A DNA stretch of 64,000 nt. Source: Delphinapterus leucas. Taxonomy: Eukaryota; Chordata; Mammalia; Artiodactyla; Monodontidae. A program made the position numbers and the translations under genes. This document shows positions 1 to 10,775 of this stretch, in pieces (position 1 is the first letter of the stretch; each line of letters begins with the position of its first letter). Where the stretch lies: the NCBI RefSeq assembly GCF_002288925.2, contig NW_022098062.1, positions 7,056,308 through 7,120,307 on the forward strand. The letters are read 5' to 3'. The notes under the pieces are model-generated. The model saw only the letters and a list, made by a program, of their open reading frames with translations. It searched no databases and was not told the DNA's origin.

Positions 1-791
1 TTCCAGATTAAAAAAACAGAGGCAAAAAAGAAAAAAAAGATTAAATAACTTGTCCAAGGATATATCTTATAAATGGTGGAGCTAGATTTTGAATCTAGAC
101 AGTTTAGCTGCACAGTCTATGCTCTTAAACATTAACCTATTATCTGACATAATAGGTGTTCAATGAATGCATTTTCAGTAAATGAATATAAGGCTGTTTC
201 TTCTAACTTTTACCATTTAGCCTTCTGTTCCACCTGCTTAGGAAAACTCCAACATTAAATCAACCCACTATCTTCACTTTTCCTGCACCCAGACTTTTAA
301 GCACTCTGGAGCAAACCACCTTCTGGGAAGAATGAACTCCTATCCAGTTATCCAGCCCTTTGAAAATACCTAATAATTCTGTATGTCTCTAGTCTTTGCC
401 CTCCATTTGCTGTTGTTTCTCACCTCAAATTTCAAATATCTGTACCTCCACACTTGTTATTTTCAGAAAAAATACAATTTCCAGCCGTGAACTCTTAGTT
501 TCTTGCTCATTCCTATCAGTCTGACTTGTATTGGCACCCATCCTTGCCTTTCCTCTACTGTCAAAATATTTAGCATTTCTATTTCTATCTAAGGCTCGTC
601 CGCTTTTAGCTGCTGCCCACCGTCTTTCTTCCCTTTCACAGCCAAGCTTTGGAAGTGTTGTTTAAATCCTGTCTGCATTTCTTCATCTCCCTTTCACTGA
701 GCTCAATCTGGCTTCTGTACTTATCACTTCATTCATTTATTAATGTTAGCTTTTATTTTTATCAATTTCATCCTTTTGCTTTCTTTAAATG
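1..791. other. Non-coding stretch, old repeat remnants
   Basis: No gene is recognised here. Bases about 40-150 resemble the core of an ancient MIR SINE read in reverse (a 'loss of cell contents' style A/T-rich body with a GGTGGAGCTAGATTTGAATC-like core). The rest is AT-rich and looks like decayed interspersed repeat. The only open frame (649-939) runs straight into the SINE at 804 and has no gene features. Confidence 0.5.
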
Positions 792-803
792 TATTGATTC
801 TTT

Positions 804-1094
804 TTTTAAATTAATTTATTTTATTTTTACTTATTTACTTTTGGCTGTGTTGGGTCTTTGTTGCAGCGCGCAGGCTTCTCATTGCACTGGCTTCTCTTGT
901 TGCGGAGCACGGGCTCTAGGTATGCGCGGGCTTCAGTAGTTGTGGCTGGTGGGCTCTAGAGCGCAGACTCAGCAGTTGTGGTGCACGGGCTTAGTTGCTC
1001 CGCGGCATGTGGGATCTTCCCGGACCAGGGCTTGAACCCGTGTTCCCTGCATTGGCAGGCGGATTCTTAACCACTGTGCCACCAGGGAAGCCCC
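804..1094 (-). mobile_element. CHR-type tRNA-Glu SINE, long form
   Basis: The right end reads as the complement of a tRNA-Glu-derived SINE head (CCAGGGAAGCCCC is the reverse of the GGGGCTTCCCTGG start). The left end is the T-rich complement of the A tail. A 12-base direct repeat, TATTGATTCTTT, flanks the insertion at 792-803 and 1096-1107, so both ends are well supported. Confidence 0.92.
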
Positions 1095-1107
1095 ATATTG
1101 ATTCTTT

Positions 1108-2659
1108 CTTAATTCCTTAGTTTAAATGCTTAATTCATTATGTGTTCTATCTATCAATATAAATATTTAAGATCATGAAGCTTCCCCTGCTTTATCTGTG
1201 TCTTATAGATTCTTATCTGCAGAATTCCTTTCTATATAGTTTTTTTTTTCTTTTTTTCTACAGAGTTTAAAATTTTTCTTTGGGTTTTCTCATTAATCCA
1301 AAAGTGTTTATCAGAAAATTTAAAAGTTTTCTGTATGGTAAAGTCTCTTGTTTTCTGGTTTTGTAATTAGTATCTACTTTATGGCATTTTGAACAGAGTA
1401 CATTATTTTATATTATTTCTACTTTGGGGAAATTTCTCTGTGGTTTTATATACAGTCAATTTTTGAATATCCCATGGAAAACTTAAAAACAAAGATTTAT
1501 CTTCTATTTTCAGATTACAGAGTTCAACATATTTAAAAAAACAAAATTTGTATTATTAATTATATTTTTATTTCTCCTCTGTCCTTATTTATTTAGGAAA
1601 CCGTGAACATAGGAAACTGTGCCCATTCCATGAGTACAGGCTAGAAAGTGTTGAGACTTGTCCCTGTTCTCAACATGGTGCAGGAGAAGGATAGATGTGA
1701 TGGTTTCACAGCCCACAGCATCCCGAGGAGCAGAAGAGTGATTTCCCTTGCTCCTGAGTGGGGAATGGAAATGGGGCAGAGAGAGAGATACAGGCATGGA
1801 GGTTGAGAAAAGGGGATGTTGTAACCTTTGTTAATCAGTGATCTGAGACCAGATTATGCAGCGTAATCTCAGTGGGTGCCGGGAGCATGGACAAAGAATA
1901 AGTGCCAGGCCCTGTGCCTGGCACCAAGTAAGTTCCCCACCCCCACCCCTGGTGAAGGAAGGCTCTACGTGATTGAGATATAATGTCTACCACCCATTTC
2001 CACGGGACTTGAAGAAGAAATTCAGTTCAGCCATAGAACAGTTTTGTACACTCATCCCACAACATCTGTAGCTCCAGCTGAGATCTCTCTATGAGTTCCA
2101 GACTTCTATCCAGGTTATATTAGATTTTTCTGTTTCAAGTTGAGCATGCTCCAAATGAAACCCATCTCCTCACGTCTTCTCACCCTTCTCACTCCTCAAC
2201 TAAAACCCATTCTTCTTCTTCTCTTCCCTGTTTTACTAAATATTATCAACATTCGTTCAGTTGTCTAGGACAGAAACCAGGGTGTTGTGTTGGGGGGGTG
2301 TAGCTCAGAAAATGCTAGAAATTAAAAGCCAACTAAGGCATCTCTATCCTATTATCACTCATCTATACTGGGGCTTCACTGGCGATTTAGCTTAAAGATT
2401 AGGCATGCTTTTTAAATGGTTTGAAAAATCACTGTAGAAGAGGATGCAGTAAATGGAGCAAAAGAGACTAGAAACCCTTCGTACAAGCCAAAGCCACTGA
2501 AAAGCCTGGGGGCTGGGGTAGGGAATTGGAGAGGTGAGTGTGACAGAGGTGAGTGGCCAACGGTAGGCAGGTTCAGGAAAAGACCTTCGTTGGCTGTTTT
2601 GGTCTTTATCCCAGTGTGTGTTCTGCGGGGATGGGGAAGGAGGAAGCCTAAGACCCATC
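1108..2659. other. Non-coding stretch, AT-rich then mixed
   Basis: Bases 1108-1560 are AT-rich and resemble degraded antisense LINE-1. Bases 1560-2660 show no repeat or gene that I recognise. The small open frames here lack start context, splice signals and any familiar motif. Confidence 0.45.
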
Positions 2660-2669
2660 AAGAAGGGCC

Positions 2670-3043
2670 TAAGGGGACTTCCCTGGTGGCGCAGTGGATA
2701 AGAATCCGCCTGCCAATGCAGGGGACACGGGTTCGAGCCCTGGTCCGGGAAGATCCCACATGCCGCAGAGCAACTAAGCCCGTGCGCCACAACTACTGAG
2801 CCTGCGCTCTAGAGCCCACGAGCCACAACTACTGAGCCCACATGCCACAACTACTAAAGCCCACGTGCCTAGAGCCCGTGCTCCGCAACAAGAGAAGCCA
2901 CCGCAATGAGAAGCCCGCGCAATGCAACGAAAAGCAGCCCCTGCTCGCTGCAACTAGAGAAAGCCCGCGCACAGCAACAAAGACCCAATGTAGCCATAAA
3001 TAAATAAATAAATAAATAAATTTATGGAAAAAAACAACAAAAA
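2670..3043 (+). mobile_element. CHR-type tRNA-Glu SINE, long form, just upstream of the NNMT-like ATG
   Basis: The element starts GGACTTCCCTGGTGGCGCAG, contains a Pol III B-box-like GGTTCGAGCCC, and ends in a run of AAAT units and an A-rich tail. Direct repeats AAGAAGGGCC at 2660-2669 and 3044-3053 mark the insertion. It ends 62 bases before the ATG of the NNMT-like pseudogene, so it must lie within the former 5' leader or core promoter of that gene. Confidence 0.95.
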
Positions 3044-3105
3044 AAGAAGGGCCCAGGGAATCAGATTGCCTGCTGCTCCTTCCTGGACAAAGCTTACTGC
3101 TCTCC

Positions 3106-3256
3106 ATGGCTCTTCAGGAATCCAAGGAGCCTGATGTCTATCAGGAGAATTTTGAACCCATGTCCTACTTGGACTACTTCAAGATGAACCAGGATCCCCT
3201 GGGTGATGAAGTCCTCCATTTCCTGCTAAAGCACTACAATATCACTTTTAAACCAG
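3106..3256 (+). pseudogene. NNMT-like pseudogene, exon 1 (open, donor intact)
   Basis: An ATG with G at +4 opens a clean 50-codon frame that ends one base into a codon, followed by the donor G|GTGCAG. The tyrosine matching NNMT Tyr20 is kept (SYLDYF against AYLEKYY). With a one-residue gap, Tyr24 is kept and Tyr25 becomes Phe. The exon has no lesion. The rest of its sequence is poorly conserved with NNMT. Confidence 0.85.
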
Positions 3257-4578
3257 GTGCAGGTCTCCTTCACCTCTGAGGGGAGAGATGGGAGAGTGTG
3301 GGAGGAGGGGTGGCCATGCAAATTTTAAATCAGATGCTGGTCTTCTTCAATCGTAGGGCAGGCTTAGGGTGGGTCTGGGGAGGGGTGGCCAGAGCATGGG
3401 CAGCAACTTGGGACCTTCAGAGTGTGTGGAACTCCCCTACGGGAAGACTTTAGATACACCAGGTGTGTGTATGGTGCATGGTGGGATGCCCTCAAAGTTG
3501 GTGGGGTCAGATTTCCTCCTCCCATAAAGTCTAAGAGCTGTGGTCTCTGGTGGTCCTGAGTGGGCCTGTCTTCTCCCTATCACTGGCTAAAGAAACTACA
3601 ATGGCATCAGAAAGTGTAGAAAACCTTGCTCCAAATTCAGCATCACCACTCTTCTGCCTGCTTACCATGGTAGCCCATGTAAACTGGTGCTAGGCCAGCT
3701 GGACCACTAAAATCAAATAATGGGTATCTTTTCATCATTCACATGAGAATAAAACATAACCTGATAGCCAGAATTTTCCCAATTAAAATTTTCTGCCATC
3801 AAATTTTCTTAAGCCTTCGATGCCTGCTTCAATTTATTTGCTACTGTACCCTACAAATACAACAACAGACAAACAAAATGTAGCAGCAGAACCCAGGAGC
3901 AATTGAGCAGGCTAAGGGTAGCAGTCGGCCAGGACCCCTGGGTCCAGCTCATTTTCTCTCCTCTCAGCCTTGTTGTTTATCCTGGAAGCCCCTTGCCAGG
4001 GTCCAAATGCTACTGATATTTTGTGTCAACGCAATCTCTCGTGGCTGAAGGGAAGCAAGACAGGAAGGGGAGACCAAGGGCTCTGTAAGCAGGCCCTGAA
4101 TTCTCCTTTGCGTCCCCATACTGCCAAGCGAGTCTCTGGAATACAGTTGGTACTCAATAAATGCTTACTGATTGATCTTTGGAATGTTACAGATGGTCTC
4201 AGTGGGGCCATAGGGCACCTCAACAAAGAGTGCTTGGAATAGGGAAACCAGTATACTCAGGAATGTGATTAGATTTCTTCTCTGGACACTTCTTTACAGT
4301 GGTAAATGGGCAGGTGAAATGTCAAAGCTGGTTCTCTAACACCCAGCCACCAAACAAACTCCCCTGTTTCTAACACTAACCCTACCAAGACTCTCCACGC
4401 TCAGTGAGCTGGGGCAGTCAGTGCAGGCAAAGTTCCCAGTCCTGGAGTTTACATTCCCAGATGGTTGACTCCCTGTAGCCTCTCCCAATGGGACAAGGAA
4501 AGTGGAGCCTTTTGGGAAATGTGGACTCAGAGCCCTGTCTTGATACTGATGATTCAGAACATTCTTGTTCTAAAACAG

Positions 4579-4784
4579 GTGGGCTGGAAGGAAAACTCCT
4601 GGTTGATCTCAGCTCTGGGCCCACCATCTACCAGCTCCTCTCTGCCTGCGAGTCTTTCAGAGAGATCATTGCCATCAGCTACCCAGACAGAACTGCCAAC
4701 AGCTGGAGAAGTGGCTAAAGAAGATGCCGGGGGCGTTTGACTGTTCTCGGTGGTGAAATATGTGTGTGAGCTTGAGGGGAACAG
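4579..4784 (+). pseudogene. NNMT-like pseudogene, exon 2 (two frameshifts, TAA 4716-4718)
   Basis: The acceptor AAAACAG and donor ACAG|GTAAGG are intact. The length is 206 bases against 208 in NNMT exon 2. The first single-base loss lies around 4691-4700 and leads to TAA at 4716-4718. The second lies around 4745-4750. Even before the frameshift, NNMT Gly63 (SAM motif I) is Ser and Asp85 (which binds the SAM ribose in NNMT) is Ser, while Tyr69 is kept. By hand count, 28 of the first 111 aligned bases differ from NNMT exon 2. Confidence 0.88.
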
Positions 4785-4980
4785 GTAAGGGGGTTATTGT
4801 TTGTTTTTGAGTCTCCATGATACCAGGAGCTTCACTTAGCTCCCGAATCAAGAATTTTCCATGGGGCTCATGTAGAAATGACAAGGCAGATGGAGACAAA
4901 GAAGGAAGGAAGGAAATCAGTGGGGCCCCAAGAAGAAAGGAGGAAGAGTGAGATATGAATCCTATAAAGACCAAAAGAGG

Positions 4981-5182
4981 GGACTTCCCTGGTGGCACAG
5001 TGGTTGACAGTCAGCCTGCCGATGCAGGGGACACGGGTTCGTGCCCCGGTCCGGGAAGATCCCACATGCCGTGGAGCGGCTGGGCCCGTGAGCCATGGCC
5101 TCTGAGCCTGCGCGTCCAGAGCCTGTGCTCCGCAACGGGAGAGGCCACAACAGTGAGAGGCCCACGTACCGCAAAAAAAAAA
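4981..5182 (+). mobile_element. Short cetacean-type CHR SINE in pseudogene intron 2
   Basis: This is the roughly 200-base short form: tRNA-Glu head with GGTTCGTGCCC, then the ACGGGAGAGGCC / CAGTGAGAGGCC tail block and a pure A run. A 15-base target duplication, AAAGACCAAAAGAGG, is present at 4966-4980 and 5183-5197. The duplication is exact, which indicates a fairly recent insertion into intron 2 of the NNMT-like copy. Confidence 0.95.
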
Positions 5183-5588
5183 AAAGACCAAAAGAGGGAA
5201 CAGAAAGAGCTGGCTAGAGACAAACCTGGTGTGGAAGAAACATCACCAAGGTCCACATGGAATGTCAAGGTCTGAGCCCAAGCCAATGGAGAACCCGCTG
5301 GGCTGCCTCCTTTCTGATTGGCTGGTGCCCCTGTTGTTCCAGTTACAAGCTCCAGGGGGCTCTAAACTTGTGGAATCTTTTCGCGGATCTCAGGAGATAG
5401 GGGTTAGAATTAAGACAATCTTACACTGCAAGTGGAACAGAATTTACTTACCTTGTGTATTTTCATTGAATTTCAGGGCATCAGGAAGGTCCACCATAGC
5501 CCTTCCACTCCCCAAATATCACCCTCCCTAGTTAGGTAAGATAGTTGAGGCTGTACGTTAGATTCTTATTCCTTTTGCTTAAGACTAT

Positions 5589-5820
5589 AGCTTTTTTTTT
5601 TTTTTTTTTTTTGCTTTTTTCCAAATGAGGTATAGTTAATTTACAACGTTGTGTTAGTTTCAAGTGTAGAGCAAGGTGATTCAGTTATACATCTACATAC
5701 ATATTTATTCTTTTTCAGATCTTTTCCATTACAGGTTACTACAAGATATTGAGTATAATCCCCTGTGCTATAAGTAGGTCCTTGTTGTTTACCTATTTGA
5801 TATATAGTAATGTGTATATA
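5589..5820 (-). mobile_element. 5'-truncated LINE-1 3' end, antisense
   Basis: A T-rich start is followed by the complement of the common artiodactyl/cetacean L1 3' UTR (complement of CTGATTCACTTTGC / AACTAACACAA type sequence). Flanking direct repeats TTAAGACTAT at 5579-5588 and 5821-5830 support the ends. Confidence 0.85.
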
Positions 5821-6406
5821 TTAAGACTATGACTTTTAAAAAAATACAGAGCTGGAAAGAGTAAGCCTTTAAGTACTAGTCCTTATTCATACAATAATAC
5901 GAATGCAGCCCGCATCCTGAGAACAGGTATAGGTAAGAAGGAAATGTATGAGGTGACGAGGAGGTTGAGTGGAGTGGCCAGGGGACAAAGGGACGGAAAG
6001 GTAATGGAGTGACTTGGGGCCCCAACAAAGTGCCCCAAGCTCACTTAGTAGTTTTGCTCAGCTGATTCCAGGCCGACTTTCCATTTCTGGAGGCACTTGT
6101 CTGGGTCGCGTTAAACACAGACTAGTAGAAAGAGAATGGGCTACCTGCCAGGGGTTCATTGCCGACAGAGGGCCTGCAGGTAGACAGAGGGCTGACCGCG
6201 GGGTCGGCAGGTCCTGGGCTTGACTTTGTCCACAGCTGGTTCGGGACCAGGTCTCTCTCTGGGACTCAGTTTCTTCATCTGTAAAACCGGCAACCTGCTG
6301 TTCTGGGAGCCTGTGCGCCAAGCAGAGAATGGCTGGGAGTGATGTGCGCGGTCTACGCGATAAGCATGACCCAGCTGGCCCCTCTTTCCTTTTCCCTCCA
6401 CTCCAG

Positions 6407-6942
6407 AGACAGGGGGGCCTAGAAGGAGGAGCGCGTAAGGAGAGCCATCCGCCAGGTACTCAAGTGTGACATCCTGAAACAACAGCCCTTGGAACCTGCG
6501 GTCCTGCCCCTGGCCGACTGCCTCATTTCCTCCCTGTGCCTCGAGGCTGCCTGCCCCACCCTGCAGGCCTGCCTGGACGCACAACCTGCATCACCTCAGG
6601 ACCCTGCCCCGGCCCAGGGGCCATCTGATGCTGAGCGGGGACTTTGAGGCCAGCTTCTTCATGGTGGGGGTCAAGAGGTTCTCCGCACTGCCCCTGGACG
6701 AGAAATTCCTGCGGGAGGCCCTGCAGGAGACTGGCTTCATCATTGAGAGGCTGGAGGAGTTTCCGCAGGCCACTGAGACCTACTTGGATGACTGCTCCAA
6801 CGACACAAGGTTCTTCTTCCTGGTGGCCCGGAGAAGGGACCGAGGCGGCAACTTGGAGGAATGGGCAGCAAGCAGGGCAGGGCTCCAGCCATCACTCTGC
6901 AACCTCATTCGCGTTCCTCTCCATTTAGTCAGCTTTTCTTAG
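6407..6942 (+). pseudogene. NNMT-like pseudogene, exon 3 (TAG 6420-6422, frameshift near 6580)
   Basis: The acceptor CCACTCCAG is intact. The in-frame reading is D-R-G-A-stop-K against V-K-G-P-E-K in NNMT, so GAG for Glu126 has become TAG. The frame stays aligned with NNMT to about 6580 (CPTLQACLDA). It then needs a one-base shift to continue as GHLMLSGDFEASFFMVGVKR and on to the FFLVARR end. After this the frame reads about 30 residues beyond the NNMT C-terminus to a TAG at 6940-6942. Confidence 0.85.
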
Positions 6943-7055
6943 AAACCTTACCAGCAAATGATTGCCAGGTAAATAGGGATGCTTATCTCAAACAGAGAGG
7001 TTTATAATATGCTTCACTAATGGCCCAGGGTTGGGAAAAAGAATTGGACCAGAGA

Positions 7056-7061
7056 AATAAA
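7056..7061 (+). terminator. Poly(A) signal AATAAA of the NNMT-like pseudogene
   Basis: AATAAA lies 114 bases after the last stop of the pseudogene frame. It is followed by a T/G-rich stretch (CTGTGCCTCCTTCGTGCTG). It is plausibly the original cleavage signal of this copy; no expression evidence can be read from sequence. Confidence 0.55.
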
Positions 7062-7234
7062 GCTGTGCCTCCTTCGTGCTGAGGGCTCTTCAGGGTTGCG
7101 TGGAATGAAGGGGAAGAATCCCTTCCCGTTCCCCTATTTTAGGCAATTCAGACTACACAACTTCTGAGCTCACTCCCCACCTGCATCCTCATCCCTGCTA
7201 ATACTGCAGCCCCACCCCATGAAATGGAAAGCAC

Positions 7235-7410
7235 ACGCATGGATTTTGACACTTGGCTCTCTGGCTTACTTGCTCTTGTGACTTTAGGTGGGCACCTGGT
7301 ATCTCAGAGCCTCAGTTTTCCTATCTGTGAAATGGAAATCATCACACCCTTCCCCAGGGTTATTGTGACACCCCAAAGATATAACATGAATGCACTTGGT
7401 ACATAACCAC
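7235..7410 (+). repeat. MIR element
   Basis: The series 'gactttaggtgggcacctggtatctcagagcctcag' (abridged: CAGAGCCTCAG then TTTTCCTATCTGTGAAATG) is the typical MIR body ending in GTTATTGTGA and a short tail. No other function is seen. Confidence 0.75.
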
Positions 7411-8964
7411 GTGAGCAACTTCATGTGTTTTTTAAGTTTGGCTGACCTTATAGATGCATATCATAAGCAGTTCTAAAAAGAGCAAGAGAAGTTGTTTTCC
7501 TTCTTTGTCCAGTGAAACCCTCCTAACCCAGTTTGGGGCAGGGATGGGACACTTGGAAAAGACTTTTTGAAAGAAGTAGCAAAGAAATCAGTGAGATCTA
7601 AAGGGTGACCAAGAGTAAGTCAGGTGAAGGAATCAGGGGTGAAGGACAGGAACTTCTAGTACAGGTACTGAGAACCAGCGGGGAGATAACATACTGTGTT
7701 TGGTGAACTTCAAGAAAAATTGAAGACATTTGGGTACCAAGATTGTGGCCCTATCCCTCTAGGGCACTGCTGATACACCAGGCACCTGGCATGGTAGAAC
7801 AGGCCAGCGCTTCAAGGGGACAGAGGAGTGTCAAATCAGTGACCGTGGGTGGCGTTGGAGGTGGGCACGCAAGCAATTTAGTCATTCAACAAATATTTGT
7901 TGAGTGTCTGCGTCAAGCTGGACCCTGTGAGGAGTGTCAGAACCTTTGCCCAGGGTTGGTCTTCACACTAAACATGGTTGCAACATCTAAGCCCTTGATC
8001 ACATTCTACACCGTGTGTGCATCTGGGTATATTCTTGTGTGTGTATGTGGGCATGTGCACACGTGTGTGTGTATGTATGTGTGTGTGTGTTTATGCTGAG
8101 GATGGTAGTAGAGATGCGTCAGTTCTATCCCTGGTGCCACCACATGAGTTATAAGTGAGGCTGCCTCCCAAAGGCTGAGGTCAGATCAAGATTAGCTACC
8201 AGGACTTGCTTGCAGTGTTAGCTGAGTGCTAACACTCCATCCCAAGAGAGCTCCAAGTATACACTGGCATGTGCGCCAGAAAGCTGGGCTGGGCTGGGAA
8301 AGCATAAGGCAAGGTGGGAGGGCATATATGGAGGGTGCCCAGGGTGGGAGCTCTTGGCGCGATTGAGGTGCCCAGTCTCTGCCTTCCTGCAGGAAGCGTG
8401 GACATGCACCTGGGGAAGTTTCTTCTGGGGTCCTAGTGTTAGTTACATGAGTTTTCACATTGGGAGCTATTGGCTTCTTGACATGACATTCAAGTGTGTG
8501 CTTTATGGGCTGCCTGTGAGCGGGCATTTGAGTGTTTACCTTCATGGGAGATGAGAGATATCAATGTGTGTGAGCTGTGGCTGGTGACCGGAGAAGGTTT
8601 ACAATTTGCTGAGATAACGGGCAGCACACTTCTGGTAAGTTCTACAGTGAGGCAGAATTAGCTTGGGAGAGGGACGATGATGGGAAGCACAGAAGAGGGA
8701 GGGATTAGTTCCTGCTCAGGAACTGAGGAAGGTTTCATGGAGGAAGTGGCAGCCAAGGCACGTTTTAGAGGAGGATGATGGTTGGAAAAGCATTCCCCCT
8801 GGAGGAAACAATACTGTTACAAAGCATGGCCTTGGGAAGATGCTGGTGAATGATGTGATGTTTCCGTTGCCTAGAGTGTGGGCTCCCTATGCGAGAGCAG
8901 AGGGAGGCGAGGGCAGGAGGACAGCTTGGGGCATTGGGCTCCGTGAGCCTCTCCAGTGGTCATC
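7411..8964. other. Non-coding stretch with a short GT repeat
   Basis: No gene or recent repeat is recognised. An imperfect GT/TGTA tract spans about 8030-8094. A TTCAACAAATATTTGTTGAGTG motif near 7890 is the signature end of an old mammalian interspersed repeat. Confidence 0.5.
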
Positions 8965-9480
8965 GGAGTTCGTCAATAAATATTTATTTAGCATCTGCCA
9001 GGCACTGAGAACGCAAGAACAAATATGATACAATTCTTGCCCTTGCCGGGCTCACAGACAGTTATGACAGCCGTTAGAGGAAGTGAGGAAACACAGAAGG
9101 AATTGCCTAATTTGGGAGAGGTCAGGGAGGCTTCACAAAGAGGTAATGTTTAAAGTGAGCCTTGAAATAACTGTAAATACCAGGTTGCCAGGCAGACAGT
9201 GAGGTGGCGGTGGGATGGGGTGATGACGGTGTCTCAGGAGGAGGAAGCAGCTTGGCCCAGATGGGAGCCGTGGGTGGACATCGGGCACGTGTGGGGAACT
9301 TTGGTCGGGAAACACGTGCCAAGTGGCTGCTCCCTGCGGGGCCAGTTCTGTATTCTGGGGATGCAGTGGATAAGTCCAACAAGGCCCTGCCCTCATTCTC
9401 CTTGGGAGGGGCAGGGAAGGCAGGCAATAATAAAGGAGACCAAAACAAGAGTGTGAGAAGCCCCAAGAAGGAAACAACCA
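8965..9480. repeat. Ancient mammalian interspersed repeat
   Basis: TCAATAAATATTTATTTAGC, GCCAGGCACTGAGAACGC, GGGCTCACAGACAGTTATGA and later AGGCTTCACAAAGAGGTAA form the order of blocks seen in a widespread old mammalian repeat. The same block order recurs near 12680, 26820, 45395, 49575, 52155 and 53950. I cannot name the family with certainty. Confidence 0.5.
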
Positions 9481-9754
9481 GGGCGATGCTGTGGAGAGTA
9501 ATAGGCAGAGGGGGTGGGAGGAGATGCCTGGGATGAGCAGACCTAACTGGGGCCCCGCACAGCCAATGGTGTGAGAGCAGGAGCTCCTGGGGAAGGGTGC
9601 CAAGCCCAGCAACTCCCCTTCTTTATGACAGAGCTCCCCAAAACTAGTGCAGAGAAGGCCTCTGGAAGCAAAACCAACAGGCAGACAGAAGCTGCCAGGC
9701 TGCCTGTTGGGTATCTTGTCTGCAGCCCCCCACAGAGAAGCCCCATGCCTTCTT

Positions 9755-10008
9755 TCCTTCTTCTTTCTTTCCTTCTTTCTTTCTTTCTTTCTTTTCTTTC
9801 TTTCTTTCTTTCTTTGTTTCTTTGTTTCTTTCTTTCTTTCCTTCCTTCCTTCTTTCTTTCTTTCTTTCTTTCTTTCTTTTTCTTTCTTTCTCTCTCTTTC
9901 TTTCTTTCTCTTTCTTTCTTTCTTTCCTTCTTTCTTTCTTTCTTTCTTTCTTTCTTTCCTTCTTTCTTTCTTTCTTTCTCTTTCTTTCTTTCTTTCTTTA
10001 TTAAAAGA
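9755..10008. repeat. (CTTT)n / (AAAG)n microsatellite, about 250 bases
   Basis: A long run of CTTT units, interrupted by CCTT, TGTTT and CTCT variants. It produces very long artificial open frames on both strands (Lys/Arg/Glu-rich and Phe/Ser/Leu-rich) that are not genes. It abuts the A-rich side of the antisense SINE at about 10062. Confidence 0.97.
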
Positions 10009-10061
10009 TAAATCAAACATCTTTATTTAGTGTTTTAGGCATTGTTGGTTTTATTTTATTT

Positions 10062-10374
10062 TTATTTATTTATTTTTTAAAGGTCTTTTTAAAAATATTT
10101 ATTTATTTATTTTGGCTGTGTTGAGTCTTCGTTTCTGTGTGAGGGCTTTCTCTAGTTGCGGCGAGCGGGGGCCACTCTTCATCGCGGTGCGCGGGCCTTT
10201 CACTGTCGCGGCCTCTCTTGTTGCGGAGCACAGGCTCCAGACACGCAGGCTCAGTAGCTGTGGCTCACGGGCCTAGTTGCTCCATGGCATGTGGGATCTT
10301 ACCAGACCAGGGCTCGAACCTGTGTCCCCTGCATTGGCAGGCAGATTCTCAACCACTGCGCCCCCAGGGAAACC
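10062..10374 (-). mobile_element. CHR-type SINE, long form, antisense
   Basis: The element runs from a T-rich (AAATA)n complement to CCAGGGAAACCC. Flanking copies of GTTTTATTTATTTTT-like sequence suggest target duplication, but low complexity blurs the left boundary. Confidence 0.85.
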
Positions 10375-10541
10375 CTGTTTTATTTATTTTTTCCCTAGTA
10401 CAAACAATGTTTCAAGGAATTATTCTCCATTCTATTCCCCCACATATAGATGCTTTAATATTACTAGGTAGATTTCTAAAAAATTGCTTTTGAGTCAAGA
10501 GAAAATTTAAAAATTAATCTATGTTTCCATACTACCCATAA

Positions 10542-10660
10542 TATTTTATTTTTTTGGCCGCGTGTTATGCGGGATCTTAGCTCCCCCGACCAAGGATCAA
10601 ACCCGTGCCCCCTGAAGTGGAAGCACAGAGTCCTAACCACTGGACCACCAGGGAATTCCC
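10542..10660 (-). mobile_element. Short 'GGTCCAGTGG' type tRNA-derived SINE, antisense
   Basis: The complement starts GGGAATTCCCTGGTGGTCCAG and carries the B-box-like GGTTTGATCCTTGG. An 11-base target duplication, ACTACCCATAA, is present at 10531-10541 and 10661-10671 (the last base of the right copy also fits the following A run). Confidence 0.92.
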
Positions 10661-10775
10661 ACTACCCATAAAATTTAAAGCAATTTGTTGCTCCACTGCT
10701 AATTTCATTGTATAGATATAAAACTTTGTACAATCTGTTCCTTGCAGAGTATTGCCCAAGGCAGTGATTCACTAC

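Larger units (their letters stand above)
3106..6942 (+). pseudogene. NNMT/INMT-family methyltransferase paralog, inactivated, three exons
   Basis: This locus copies the NNMT layout: exon 1 3106-3256, exon 2 4579-4784, exon 3 6407-6942, with GT-AG introns in the same phases (1, then 2) as NNMT. Exon 1 encodes 50 residues (51 in NNMT). Exon 2 keeps the [16 protein letters not shown] block. Exon 3 keeps the RQVLKCD block and a FFLVAR end. It cannot make a full enzyme. Exon 2 is two bases shorter than its NNMT counterpart because of two separate 1-base losses, giving TAA at 4716. Exon 3 has TAG at 6420 where NNMT has Glu126, and a further frame change near 6580. The frame then runs past the NNMT stop position. 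The family transfers a methyl group from SAM to pyridines or amines in the cytosol. Exon 1 differs strongly from NNMT, so this is an old paralog rather than a recent duplicate. I cannot tell whether it is closer to NNMT or INMT. Confidence 0.9.

Noticed and set aside
2670..3043. Real tRNA gene in the SINE head (B box GGTTCGAGCCC)
   Set aside because: tRNA-Glu-derived SINE with diverged acceptor and an A tail; the same structure repeats about two dozen times in the window.
4579..4784. Gene conversion between exon 2 of the pseudogene and NNMT exon 2
   Set aside because: The striking shared block is short. By hand count about a quarter of the first 111 bases differ, spread throughout, which fits conserved motif rather than recent conversion.
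6156..6584. 142-codon minus-strand frame
   Set aside because: Antisense shadow over exon 3 of the NNMT-like pseudogene and its intron.
9133..10020. 295-codon Lys/Arg/Glu-rich frame and its mirror Phe/Ser/Leu-rich frames
   Set aside because: They are translations of the (CTTT)n microsatellite in several frames at once.
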